From Acorus gramineus (Eukaryota > Streptophyta > Magnoliopsida > Acorales > Acoraceae), in NCBI GenBank assembly GCA_030737835.1, contig CM060849.1, positions 14,923,216 to 14,987,215 of the forward strand: 64,000 nucleotides of DNA. Direction: 5' to 3'. Below the pieces are notes generated by a model. That model saw nothing but the letters and a program-made list of their open reading frames with translations. It was not told the origin of the DNA and made no database searches. Shown here piece after piece: positions 13,620-24,566 of this stretch. Made by a program: the position numbers and the translations under genes. Position 1 is the stretch's first letter; the number at the start of each line of letters is the position of its first letter.

Positions 13620-13802
13620 GTCCCGCAAGCCGTAACTCGCCGGAGAGGTGCAAGTTCGATTTTTGCTTCTAACAAGAAAAATTGTGGCACCCAAAACCCC
13701 ATTTAGTTTGATTGTGTGTATCCAGTACTTGTAGCTCTCTAAAGTCTGTCAGTTGTAATCGTCTTACTGGATCTCTGTATAAAAAATAAATAAATAAATA
13801 AT
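13620..13802 (+). mobile_element. SINE with A-rich tail and target-site duplication
   Basis: A 183-bp insert is flanked by CTTTCGATGTTCTC (13606-13619) and CTTTCGATGCTCTC (13803-13816), a 14-bp duplication with one mismatch. The right end is an A-rich tail of repeated AAAT. The head contains GAGGTGCAAGTTCGATTTTT, close to the RNA polymerase III B-box consensus GGTTCGANNCC, after a CCGTAACTCGCCGG stretch. Length, tail, duplication and B box together suit a tRNA-derived SINE. No full A box is obvious, so the 5' end may be slightly truncated. Confidence 0.75.
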
Positions 13803-14145
13803 CTTTCGATGCTCTCATAAACACTTTTTCAAATTCGATATTTATTTTAGCTCATAATTAATTTTTAGCCCGATGCCCGTTTGCAATGAAATGTCAATAT
13901 GCATGTACTCTTGCAAACTTCAATTTTTGATTTTGGATTTTGATTTTATAAACTAGTAAGGCTTGTTAGTGATTCATTTATGGAATATTTGATTACCTGT
14001 TATGCAGGAGAAGTTTGATAACAATGAAAATTCACTAAAACAGCAATAACAGTAGTCAATTAGACACACCCAAATTCTACAAGTGAATGATTTTTTTTCC
14101 ATCCACACTAACATAATACATAAAAGTTTAAAACAGTGACAAACA

Positions 14146-14794
14146 TCAAGTTGTACTTAGACTCAGACCATGGAAGAGCCAAGGAGGCTGACTTTGGTAT
14201 CCAATGTTCATGTTTGCATACTGTTGTAGCCCCCATTCGCAGCTCGCAAACTCCGCCGTGTTTGTTCTCTGATGGTTTAGATTTCCGTATTCTGAGGAAG
14301 ACGAAGATAGGCTCGCACAAGAATCCGAGCCTACCGACGTCTCTTGCTTCTTCATGTAGCTGCTGCTTCCCCTGCCTAATGTCAGCTCAATTTCACTCTC
14401 TTCAATCTCTCCTTTTTCATCTTTAGTGTCCTCTTCGGCTGGGACTTCAATGTCAAGCAATTTACGTGTCCTTCGCCTGTTGTCACAATTGTTATCAGCA
14501 TTGTTTAGGCCTGCTTCAATATAAGATGATGTTATTTGTCTCTTCCATTCACTACTCTTCAGGTCATTCATCAACAGCTTCTGAATTCGATACAGACGAT
14601 GAAGTTCGTAGACCTGCATTGTGTGATGAACCTCAACTATCTGCATTTTATTAAGAGATACACTAGAAATCTAGTACTAAAGCTTAAAAAATGGATGTGG
14701 GTATCAAAAATACCTGCTCTTTTAGTGTTTGTTCATGCTTTAACATGATCATCTTCATGAATTCTTTGTCATACTTCTTCAAAATGCTCTCCAT
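14146..14794 (-). CDS. DUF863-related plant protein of unknown function, two coding exons
   Basis: Exons 14714-14794 and 14146-14613 join in phase 0 across a GTATTT...TGCAG intron to give 182 residues. The start MESILKKYDKEFMKMIML is the first ATG in frame. The first exon ends KHEQTLKEQ and the second opens VYELHRLYRIQKLLM. This helical block is shared with plant DUF863 proteins and their short relatives. The rest is low-complexity and acidic, with RKLLDIEVPAEED and an IELTLGRGSSS patch, then a serine run and a hydrophobic end (PPWLFHGLSLSTT). No enzymatic motif, signal peptide or membrane helix is seen. It is much shorter than full DUF863 proteins (typically over 800 residues). A probable 5'-UTR donor (GAG then GTGAGTGA, near 15652) suggests a leader intron of about 0.85 kb. 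Function is unknown. Confidence 0.83.
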
Positions 14795-16260
14795 CAGCAA
14801 CCCAAATATCAACAAGGCTTTATCAACTTGAAATATAGGTCTTGCTAGACTGCCCACAAGTTGTTTCTTCGTTCGATTTTATATCATAACCTATCAGTTT
14901 AAAATTACAGATACATTGAACAGATTAATAATTCACTTGAATTGAGGAACATATTCGATTAGTATACCATACGAAAAAAACATGTGTTCTAATAGAGAGA
15001 TTGTTTGGCTAGTGCAATCAGAATTTCACCCCAGACACCTCTGTAAAGATGATAAGCATAAAAGGCAGAAGAGCTGGAGCAGTTTTTATGCCAAAAATTG
15101 AACATTCAATGGACATATATTATCAGAAGAGATTTCCATTCACAAATACGCGCAAAAATTGAACACGCGTTGATATCGTGATCAAAAGCTTACTTCCCAG
15201 ATGTCTGATCCAAACACAAATATGTGAAACAGAAAGGAATGCCTTAACACCCAATAATTGAACTTACATTGATATGTTATTGCATATTGATTGCAAATCT
15301 AATAGGCTAAATCTTTTGGGTACATAATGAGATCCAAAAAAAAAAAAAAATCTAAGTCATAATGGAATACTAACTCTAGGTTCAGCATACAAACAAAAAA
15401 TATAAATACTGGGAACTTTTTATTTCCAATCAAGAACAAAAAGAAGTGAAACCAGATCGATCAAAAAAGGCATTAAAAGAATAAAAAGTCGCATCTTTGT
15501 GTACAAAGCACCTTCACTTTCTGAAAAACATCAAACATTTGAGAAAACAGAGTTCACATTCATGACAACCATCATAAATTCATCACCACCACAACCACCA
15601 CTACAGATTGCATTGCAAAGGAGAAAAAACAAAAGAACATATTGAGTCACTCACCTCTAGTAGTACCTCATAAGCTCCAATTCAGAGATAGAGAGAGAGA
15701 GAGAGAGGGGGGGAGACAGATGGAGTTGACAAACTCAACAGGAGTTCCCAATTAATGGGTAGAGATCTGGTGGTGGAATGGGTGGTTTAAAAATCCATGC
15801 CAAAGACAAATTCACTGTATGGGTGAGCCAATAAAGTTCAAGGAGACCCACAAACAGACAACAAAGATTAGATTTATTTAATACAAACACATAAATAATT
15901 GGTAGACTTCAGACCATTATTGATAACCAAAGAATAAACAGACGCAGACTGACAGCCAAAGCTGGTGTGGGTTACTCACATGCGCCTCAGAATTTCATGA
16001 ATCATTATTACCAGTTGTTGTCCCCAAGTCCAGGTTCCATTTTTTTTTTTTTAATGGTGGCATGTAATGCTGTATATATATAATGAAAAAAAACATATGT
16101 ATGTGAATGTATTCAAAATGTATGGATAAGGACCATGAACAGTGGGAAGATCGAGAGAGAGAGAGAGATTGATGACGTAATGTTGTCAGGTTGTGAAGGA
16201 TGGGTGCATGCATCAATGCAAGTGTGACAGTACCGGTGATCTTGTCGCTATATATTCCCT
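14795..16260 (-). promoter_or_regulatory. Leader and promoter region of the DUF863-related gene
   Basis: A GAG-then-GTGAGTGA donor on the minus strand near 15652 marks the likely end of a non-coding first exon. A GA microsatellite (15686-15709, CT on the sense strand) lies in or just upstream of that exon, as is common in plant leaders. A second GA tract lies near 16153-16167. Neither a coding gene nor a clear TATA box was found. Confidence 0.45.
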
Positions 16261-16480
16261 TTTTTCACTTGAATTTATGATCACATGACATCACTTAGTT
16301 CAACTTTTTTTGCAAGTAAACTGAGAGAATGAAATGACATCCGGTAACGTTTTTAATCTCACTTTAATGGGCTCCATTTATATATATATATATATAATAT
16401 ATATATATAATAAATAAATAAAAATGGTATCTTCAGTCCTGCGTGTTATCCAATTTATAGTCCACATTTGTTTGTTAAAA

Positions 16481-17022
16481 GGGAAAATTTCATATGACCC
16501 CCTGTAAACTATCTCAAATCCATATAATCCCATGTCTTTTTTTGAAATTCTTGGAACCCCTTAAAAACACTTACCTAAATCCAAATAGTCTTGTGAGTTA
16601 AATTTTCATTGACCGATAAAAGATATTTTGTTAATATTTTGTTTGATTGATCTTGGATGAAAACACAGTATATCAAAAAACCCATACAACATGTTAAAAA
16701 TGTGAAAAATCATTTGTAAAAGATGATTATATCCCTCTAGATAGGCTTCTATAATAAATTTTGAGGGGGGTAAAATCATTATTTATAAATGGTTTTCCAT
16801 ATTTTAAACGAATTGTATGGCTTTTTTTAGTATACTGAGTTTTTAATCAGGGTTAACCAAACGGAATATTCACATAATATTCCTCATCTCTCAATAAAAA
16901 TTTAACTCAGGAAGTTATTTGGATATACATAGGTGTTTTCAGGGAGTTTATACGAACTTCATGAAAAATTAAGGGATTATATGAATTTTGGGCAATTTAC
17001 ATGGGTTATTTGGATTTTTCCC
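16481..17022. mobile_element. Foldback MITE, Mutator-like (family A)
   Basis: The left end begins GGGAAAATTTCATATGACCC and the reverse complement of the right end begins GGGAAAAATCCAAATAACCC; similarity continues through most of each half, so the element can fold into a long hairpin. Flanks TTGTTAAAA (16472-16480) and TTTTTAAAA (17023-17031) fit a 9-bp target duplication with one mismatch, the length made by Mutator-like transposases. The core shares the words GTTAAAAATGTGAAAAATC and GATTATATCCCTCTAG with the element in the peroxidase intron (35.4-35.95 kb). No transposase is present. Confidence 0.75.
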
Positions 17023-20000
17023 TTTTTAAAAACATTATGCACTAACATATTGAGTGTTATATAATATATATTGAAATATATTAGTGTTTTTATTAATAAT
17101 AAGTCTCTTTAACATTTATATATTATGATAGAAATTATATATTACAATAACATATTATATACTACACTATCTTATTATATGATGAGTTGCATGCAGATGG
17201 AGTTACAAAACATATTTTGTGTCTCAGCGCTCTAAAACGAATATGAAAATGAGTGTATTTTTTGTATGAATGTATGCATACTCACACTAATACTCCATTT
17301 CATAGTGGAATATGTGAGAAATAGAGGGGAATAATCTTAACCTATTCATTTGTAAGGAATAAGTAAACATAACCTGGTTAAAATAGGTGAGAATAAGCTG
17401 GTATTAATATTTCAGGTTCCCCACGAAATTGTGTTATTCCACTCAATCTATTCTACTAGTATAAGGAAACCCACATTTTAATTCATATGTTATAAATCAC
17501 AACATCTTATATATCAAGGGACTCACATGTTAAATCATCAATTTTTTACCTTTTATTATTTTTTACCTGCATTTTATTCATCTTTTATCCAGAACTTATC
17601 TATGGTCGACCAAATAACAAAAACATTTTTATTACGTTTTTCAATGAGAATAATTTAAAACACAAACGCATAAAAAATAACTTATTTCTTGTCTATATTG
17701 AAATAATTATATATTTCAAAATAACTTCCATAGCTACATTAACCAATGGAAAAGGTATATATATTTGACGGATTAAAAGTAATTTAAAAATAAGACAGGG
17801 TGTATTAAATTTAAATAAAAAATGACGTTTTAATCCACCAGTCGTTCAATGTTTCAGAGAGCTTTTTTGTAGTGCATTTTGATTGATAATATTAGCTGAA
17901 ATTGGAATGGTAAGCAAGCAAACATTAGGTTTATGTTGTATTTAAATAATAACAATAATAATAATAATAACTTATCCCGTTTTAAGGATGACTAAAACAA
18001 TTTCAGGGGGCAACTAGCTAGATGCATCTGGACCTGGATGATGTTTTAAAAGCTTAAAGCTAATTCTTGGAGACATATATGTTTGTTATTCAGTGTCATT
18101 TTTTGTTTTCACTGTGGTTTCCTCACTTTATGTTTTTTACTCATATATTGTACTTCCAAATATGCTCTTTCCTTTACCTTCAGGTTCCCCACATCAATTT
18201 CAGTCCTCTTTTCAGATTTCCAACCGAGTCAAAAACACAAATTCAAAGCTGCATTTTTAAGCATAGTAGAGCAGGTAAATGAGTTCATGGTGGTAGGCCT
18301 TTGACACTTTACATATTATACACTTCATACTTGCACATTATACATGTTTTTAAGGATAAGGTACATGTTTGGAGTAGTTTGACAGTCCACTTGCAATCTA
18401 TACGTGCTTTTAATTTAAAATAAACAATTATGAAATATTTGTTTAAATTTATTAAAGCTTATTTAAGTTAGAAATAACTTTAAATAGTCAGAATATGAAA
18501 ATAATTTATTGAGTGTTTTAAATAAGTTTTTATTTTAGACACTCATATCTTAAATTTTTTTTTTATTGATAAAATATGTATTCTTTTTTCACTACTAATA
18601 CATCTAAAAATACCCCCCCCCCTTTTTTTTTTTTTACTTATAAGGGATATTTTTTATAATCACACAACAAAAAAAATTTTACAACTTATTTTAACTTTTA
18701 TTGCTACTTATTTTTTATATTTTTTTACTCAATTGCTACATGCATGTAATTCCATTTTGTCAATCGTATATATTTTTCAATATATATACATGTAATGATT
18801 CATTTTCAAGCAATTGATAGTCCACCAATTTGTTAGAGTATATATTTTATTTTTCAGATAAAATCACATGTTTCACCCAATCTTTATTTTACTCCCCACT
18901 TTAACATCCACGTCATATGCATTTATTTAAAAATCACACAATAAATACATGTAAAAATGGAATGTAACATATGTGTTTCTCGAAATCAAATTATTTATTA
19001 GATTTCAACTTCACCATCATCCTCCAAGGACCTCCACTGCCATTGTTAAGTGGAATTTTGTAATTCATTCATGTTGAAATGTCTATGCTGGAAAGAGAAG
19101 AGTCACATGATGAGACCCAAACCATCACCAACAAAAGTCTGTTATCCTCTGATGAGAAAAAAAACAGAAAAAGAGGTATTGCAATTGAAAGGGGGGCCGA
19201 CAAGTTTGCACGCTTTGCCGGTCCGATTGGGTACATTTGAGGCTGTGGGCTTCAGAATGCGATCCCCACCTTCCGCCTTGAATCACGAGCCCACGGGCTT
19301 ACTTTCTTGGGCCCCACCCATTCTTTTTTTAACTTTTTAACAGTGTGTGCCGGTTAATAAGTAACTTTTGTATTCTCAAAACATTCTGGTGGACTCCTAC
19401 CCCCAACACGATGAAAAATAAAAGTATGATAAGTACAATTTTTTTTATTTTTTCAGACCTTTTGCATGTGTTTTAATTTTTTTTTAAAATTTTATATTTT
19501 ATATAATAATATATATATTTTTATACAAATTGAAATATATACCTTAATGAATTGTATAGATGTATTTATATAAAATATGAAAAAAAAATTATTGAAGCAT
19601 ATATTCATCGAATTTTTTTATTAATGTGAAACTGAAAAAATCAGTGTAAAATAATAAAAAATTATATTACACTCAATCATTTTTATGGTCTCAAATATAG
19701 TTTTGTATAACTCACTCCACTCATTGTATTGAGATATATAACTCGTTGAAATTTTTCATATTTTTTATAAATGATATCATTCAATTAATTGGAGTATATA
19801 TATAAAATCAGTGTAAAACCTAAATACAAAGAAGGGAGGGATCGATCACTGAATATGATGGTTTGTGAGGACTTAAAACTAAAAATCCCTTGTATAAATG
19901 GTTTCAGTCAGTACAAAAAGAAGATTAGTACTTGTGCACCGACCACCGTATAGTATTGTTTTGTCTCTTCTTTATTCATGTGTGTGTTGGTTAAAGTGCA

Positions 20001-20453
20001 GGACAGCATGCACTGACCATTTCTTATTCAGTTGAACCGTGATGTGACTCTTGTCTTCTTTAGCAAGTAAGATGAAGAAGATATACAAGTGAACATAAAT
20101 GAAACTTGTTACAGATTAATTAAAAAAATGCATGCAAGGAAAAATTTTAATATTAAACAACTTTAGTTCATCTAGAAATGCTTTTTCATATTTTTTTTTC
20201 AATTTTTTGTATGGATAATAGTTATCAAACTAAGAACATGATAATTGGGTGAAATACTAAATTAAAAAGAACTGTGCGAACATGATGGTATGATATGTTT
20301 ATACAACATTCAAATTAAAGAAAACATTAAAATCTTAAATTAAAATTTCTTGATAAAAAACAAACAAAAATAGATATGATTGATATAATTATGGGTGTTG
20401 ATATACTCAATTCTTTTTTTGCATATGCCACATCATTGACATAGTCTAGTACA
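17023..20453. other. Gene-free AT-rich stretch
   Basis: About 17040-17215 carries a minus-oriented copy of the CTATGAT/TATATACT repeat. About 17320-17740 resembles 27980-28320 (GGAATA...GTGTTATTC, then TTTATCCA, then AATAACTTATTTC), probably a dispersed transposon family. About 19050-19340 is less AT-rich and has a 96-codon frame without family resemblance; I do not call it a gene. Other short frames here look like chance. Confidence 0.5.
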
Positions 20454-20454
20454 T

Positions 20455-20645
20455 TTTTTTTTTTAATGACAAAGGGACTTTTTGTGGCTTAACTTATGGT
20501 TAAGCTGGTAAACTACCTTCGTCTTTTGAAGCGGTAACACAGAAAATTCTTTCGAATTTCGCTAAACAAGTTCCAAGACTCGAATCTCCCAAGACTTACC
20601 CTTAACACATATAGGCCGTGAACCGTTATGCTATGATCACTAGAG
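20455..20645 (-). mobile_element. tRNA-derived SINE
   Basis: Read on the minus strand, the head has TAGCATAACGGTTCACGGC (A-box-like) and, about 40 bp on, GGGAGATTCGAGTCTTGG (B-box-like), the split promoter of tRNA-derived SINEs. The 3' end is an A tract on the minus strand (poly-T at 20455-20464 on plus). The flanks TAGTCTAGTACA and ATGTCTAACACA may be an eroded target duplication. The 3' motif CTTAACCRTAAGKTYAACCAC recurs in shorter form at about 28636-28680, so the family has at least one more fragment here. Confidence 0.6.
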
Positions 20646-21465
20646 ATGTCTAACACAATGTATTATATACTATAACAATATACACTCCATATTACTAATA
20701 AAAAAAGTTTTGGACTTCCTTCCTTCCTTCATCACTCTCAATAAAATAATAATAATTTTTAAAATATACAAAATGAATTATATTGATCATGTCACATTAT
20801 CACTATTTTTTATTATTTTTAATTTTATATACCATATATTACATAAAAAATATAAATCTATATTCTAAAATAATCAAAAACAACTGTGATCTATCAGAGT
20901 GATCATAAGAAGCACCGTGTATTACATTTTCTTATGTTTGTGAATGATAAACCATGTTCACTAAAATGTTCTTCTTTAGATCCCAGTATCTTCTTTCATA
21001 TAAAGGTAATGTAAAAATATTTATTTATATAATATAAAAAATATAAAAAGTTGCAACAAAATCATTGGCCCCAACCCATTCTCTCACCTGTCACAATCTT
21101 GATACATATGGGACAGTATTTGTCTCCATTGATCAAAGAAGAATAAAAAAAAAAAAGGGGAGCAGAGGGTGAGGTCCTACAGAATGGAGGATCCAAAATT
21201 CAATCTTAATTGAAGTAAAAGAAAGATCACTTTAGTCACGGGTGACATCAACCCACTAAATTACATCGTACATGGACCAAAGTTGGACCTGTCACAACCT
21301 GTCACATTTCTTTGTTTCATGTGTTCACGCATCACATACTATGGTCCCCCATCTCTGTCTTTCATTGGACACATCATACATTGAACAATAGATATTTCAT
21401 TTTTTTAATAATACTTTGGATGCACAATTATTTGTCCACCAAGGTTATCTCTTGCAATGTTGATT

Positions 21466-21478
21466 GGGGGGGGGGGGG
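21466..21478. repeat. Poly-G tract (13 bp)
   Basis: An uninterrupted run of 13 G. It is one of several long G or C runs in the window (others at 45708-45724, 54644-54660 and 59046-59063). Confidence 0.9.
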
Positions 21479-21769
21479 ACTAGAACTTAATTCCCATATT
21501 TTTTATATGCACGGAAGCCTATCAATCGGGGGATTGGATATGCTATTATTCATATCTCTGTCAGATATGGATTGGATACGGATATTTTTCAGATAATTGA
21601 CATGTTTAAATATTAGCATTAATTTACATAATCAAGTGATATTTTAAAGAGATGTCAATATTAATTAAGATTTTAAAGCTTATTCTCTTTTTTAAATATT
21701 ATACATTGAAAATCTAATAGTATTATAATCTATTATCATTGTATTTAATCATACAAGATAACAATATGG

Positions 21770-21872
<103 letters not shown>

Positions 21873-22014
21873 AGTCGGATACGGATATTTTTCGGATTGG
21901 ATAGACTAATATCCATATCTGTACTCCGGATCTTCGAATATCAGATATTTTTTATTTTTCAGATACGGATTCAGATCAGATTTAAATTTTTTTTGAATAA
22001 TTGACAGGTTTATG

Positions 22015-22185
22015 CACGTCTCCTCATTTAGTGAGGTGGGAGAGTTGAATCGTCCTTTATAGATTGACCCGGGATCGATCCCTATAGACCTTTATGTGGG
22101 GAGTTGTTTCCTGGTTGGGTTTGAGCCTTGTACCCTGGTGTCTATTTGTATGTCCCTCGTGGGCCTTGGTACCAAAAAAGAAGAA
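22015..22185 (+). mobile_element. Possible SINE
   Basis: About 170 bp of mixed composition in an AT-rich surround, ending in an A-rich tract (AAAAAAGAAGAAAAAAAA). It contains GGTTTGAGCC, one mismatch from the B-box consensus, and a palindromic GGGATCGATCCC. I could not find a convincing A box or target duplication, so the class is tentative. Confidence 0.4.
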
Positions 22186-23224
22186 AAAAAATTCACACAT
22201 TTTTATATGGGGTCTGGATAATATGGATTGTGGTTACCCAAACAAGTGAAGAGAGTTTGTGCATGTGTTAGTTCATGAATCAAATGAGGGAGATTGTTGG
22301 CCTATTATGGGTATCACATCAAATGTTTGTAAATGTCTGAGCCTTTGATCTTTTATCAACAAGGACATTTTTAAGCAAACAATGTTAATTAAGAAATGAG
22401 AAGCAAATTTCATCAGTTATTTTAGGTTAATTGAAGAGCAGAGAATGATAAACAGAGCATGGTTGGAAAACAGTGTATCCCACTTGTTTTGAACAGAAAA
22501 ACAAGATAAAGAATGGATGGTTGTCATGATTTTAAAATAAAAATATTTTTTTCAAATTAAAGGGTAAAATAAAATTAATCTTTTTTTTCTTCCAATTTTA
22601 ACAAATATAAATAAAAAAAATTGATAGAGTTTTTATCATCTAAGATTGATATAATTTATCTTCAAAATTTTAGTACAACACCAAACCATCCCTTGCATGC
22701 AATATAATAATAAAGTACTTCAAACTTTTTTGAATGTTTGAAAAATTATACAGATAGGATGTTTCCTGTACTTACTATATGTGTACTTTTATTCATTAAA
22801 CTGTGTATTTAGTATACTTGAAAACTAAATTTTTTTATCCTAATTTTAACAAATATAAATAAAGATGTTCGATAATTTTTTTTATCACCGATATCAGAAT
22901 ACGAATTACTTTTCCGAATGCCAAAGGCCCGTGTTATCGCTCATGCACAGGATGCAAGCACATGATATTCTTGGTTACAATGTTGAGAAATCAACTGGGT
23001 TTTTATTAAACATAAATTTAATATGATATATTATAAAGGACATTTTTAGTCTCACATCGAAAATATAAAAGAATGTAAAAAAAAATATTTAATTGTTTTT
23101 ACAACCTTCGTAAATGGATATGTTGAAAATGAGCTTCCATTTATTAATGGGCTTAAATTCATTTCCATTTATTAATGGACTTGAATTATTGAGCTTATAT
23201 AATTTATATGTGCACTGATACACT

Positions 23225-23470
23225 CAGTCTGTTTTGCAACACCGTCTACAGCCCCATACACTATGATATATACTGCGCTATTATAGTGTGTGTAACACAT
23301 TTATTTTCATATATTTTTCAAAATAAAAAATATATTATTGTATTTTATTAAATAATTCATTTCATATAACAATATGTACTTCAATGAAAGAATGCGTGCT
23401 TTTTTTTTTTTTAAAAAAAAAAAACAGTGTTGATTGTTGATGGAGCTCCAATTGGAACTGGACTTATCAT
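23225..23470 (+). repeat. Dispersed AT-rich repeat, CTATGAT family
   Basis: Contains CCCCATACACTATGATATAT, then ATTATAGTGTGTGTAA, then TTCATTTCATATAACAATAT and an A-rich tail leading to GGAGCTCCAATTGG. The copy at 230-480 shows the same word order, and the copies at about 12900-13140 and 39040-39250 lie in the opposite orientation. No coding capacity. Confidence 0.6.
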
Positions 23471-23976
23471 TTTCCTATTAAGATATAATTTTTATCACTT
23501 TGAATACTTAAAAACATAAACATCCGTAAAGACATAAAATTGCTCTCAAGAAAGTAGTTGGAGTGTCTTGCTAAAGGAAGTCAAAAGGAGTGCGTAGTTC
23601 TTTGAAGGGTCTCTTCAAATGCGATAAAATAAGGGGATAGACTTCACAATTAAATCATGTGAATCACACACAAACTCCTCTCCCTCCTAAGTACTCTTAA
23701 CTCTTAAGCTGTCCGATCTCACTCTCTACAAAGCCATCTGAGAAACAACTCAAAGTATTGAGAAGCAATCTCTTCCTCCAACACTTTTCCATTCTTAAAC
23801 TAATTCCACTTTATGCTAAAGATCAAATTAATACTACAAGAAGTTCTTTGTGGATTCTCCATTTTGTTAAACGCAGTTCCACGAGACTTTGTTGTATCCG
23901 AAGCAGTTTACATTGAATTCCTACAGCAACTCTTCTTTCGAGTGGGAACAAATCACGATTTAAAGCTAGAAAACGT

Positions 23977-24551
23977 GGAATGTTGTCTTACTTGTAAGGA
24001 AGGTGTGGAAACTACGTCTCACATTTTTTTAGAGTGTTCGATGGCTAAGCTTATCTGGCAGAGGCTGTCTGGATGCTTAGATCTAGTGGTCGGCAGTAGC
24101 TCGCTCAAGGAATTATGGAGAGCGGGAAGGCAACTCGGATCTCCCGGGGATAAAAGCGCGAAGGCCAAAGTGTCACATATGCTTATTCCGGCAGTTATTT
24201 GGGCACTATGGATTTCCCGTAATCATCTCCTATTCAGAGGCACCCCCACATACAAGGAGAATATTTGGCAGATGGTCGTGAACCAACTAAAGTATTGGGG
24301 TGGGTGCTGTGCGGGAGTAGAGAGGATTTCTTTCCAAGGGGATTTTATTTATGTGGAGGAGTAGTCCTTTGAATTGTTTGTTTTGTATTTTGAGAGATTC
24401 AGTAGACACCTCTTCTACTTAATATCGACCGGAAGGGATGTAAAGTAGGCCATGTGTTTCTTGTGACATGCTTTCTTACATTTTTCTAATTTGAGCATTC
24501 CCTTTCTTAATATTAATTAAAGCTGAATACCTACCATTATCTTCAAAAAAA
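23977..24551 (+). mobile_element. 5'-truncated LINE insertion with perfect target-site duplication
   Basis: The insert begins inside ORF2, coding the zinc-finger tail on the plus strand: CCLTCKEGVETTSHIFLEC, then KLIWQRLSG, then PAVIWALWISRNHLLF, with a stop at 24362-24364. A 3' untranslated region of about 185 bp ends in a short A tail. A 15-bp sequence, AAAGCTAGAAAACGT, occurs at 23962-23976 and again at 24552-24566, marking the two sides exactly. The reading frame that seems to start at 23813 is a chance join of host DNA to the LINE frame. The intact coding frame and perfect duplication suggest a fairly recent event. Confidence 0.93.
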
Positions 24552-24566
24552 AAAGCTAGAAAACGT

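Noticed and set aside
19050-19340. Possible small gene in a less AT-rich island
   Set aside because: The frame has no motif, no conserved ends and no splice or promoter context.
23813-23976. N-terminal extension of the LINE frame as a real 183-residue protein
   Set aside because: The target-site duplication places the LINE border at 23977; the upstream part is host DNA that happens to be open.
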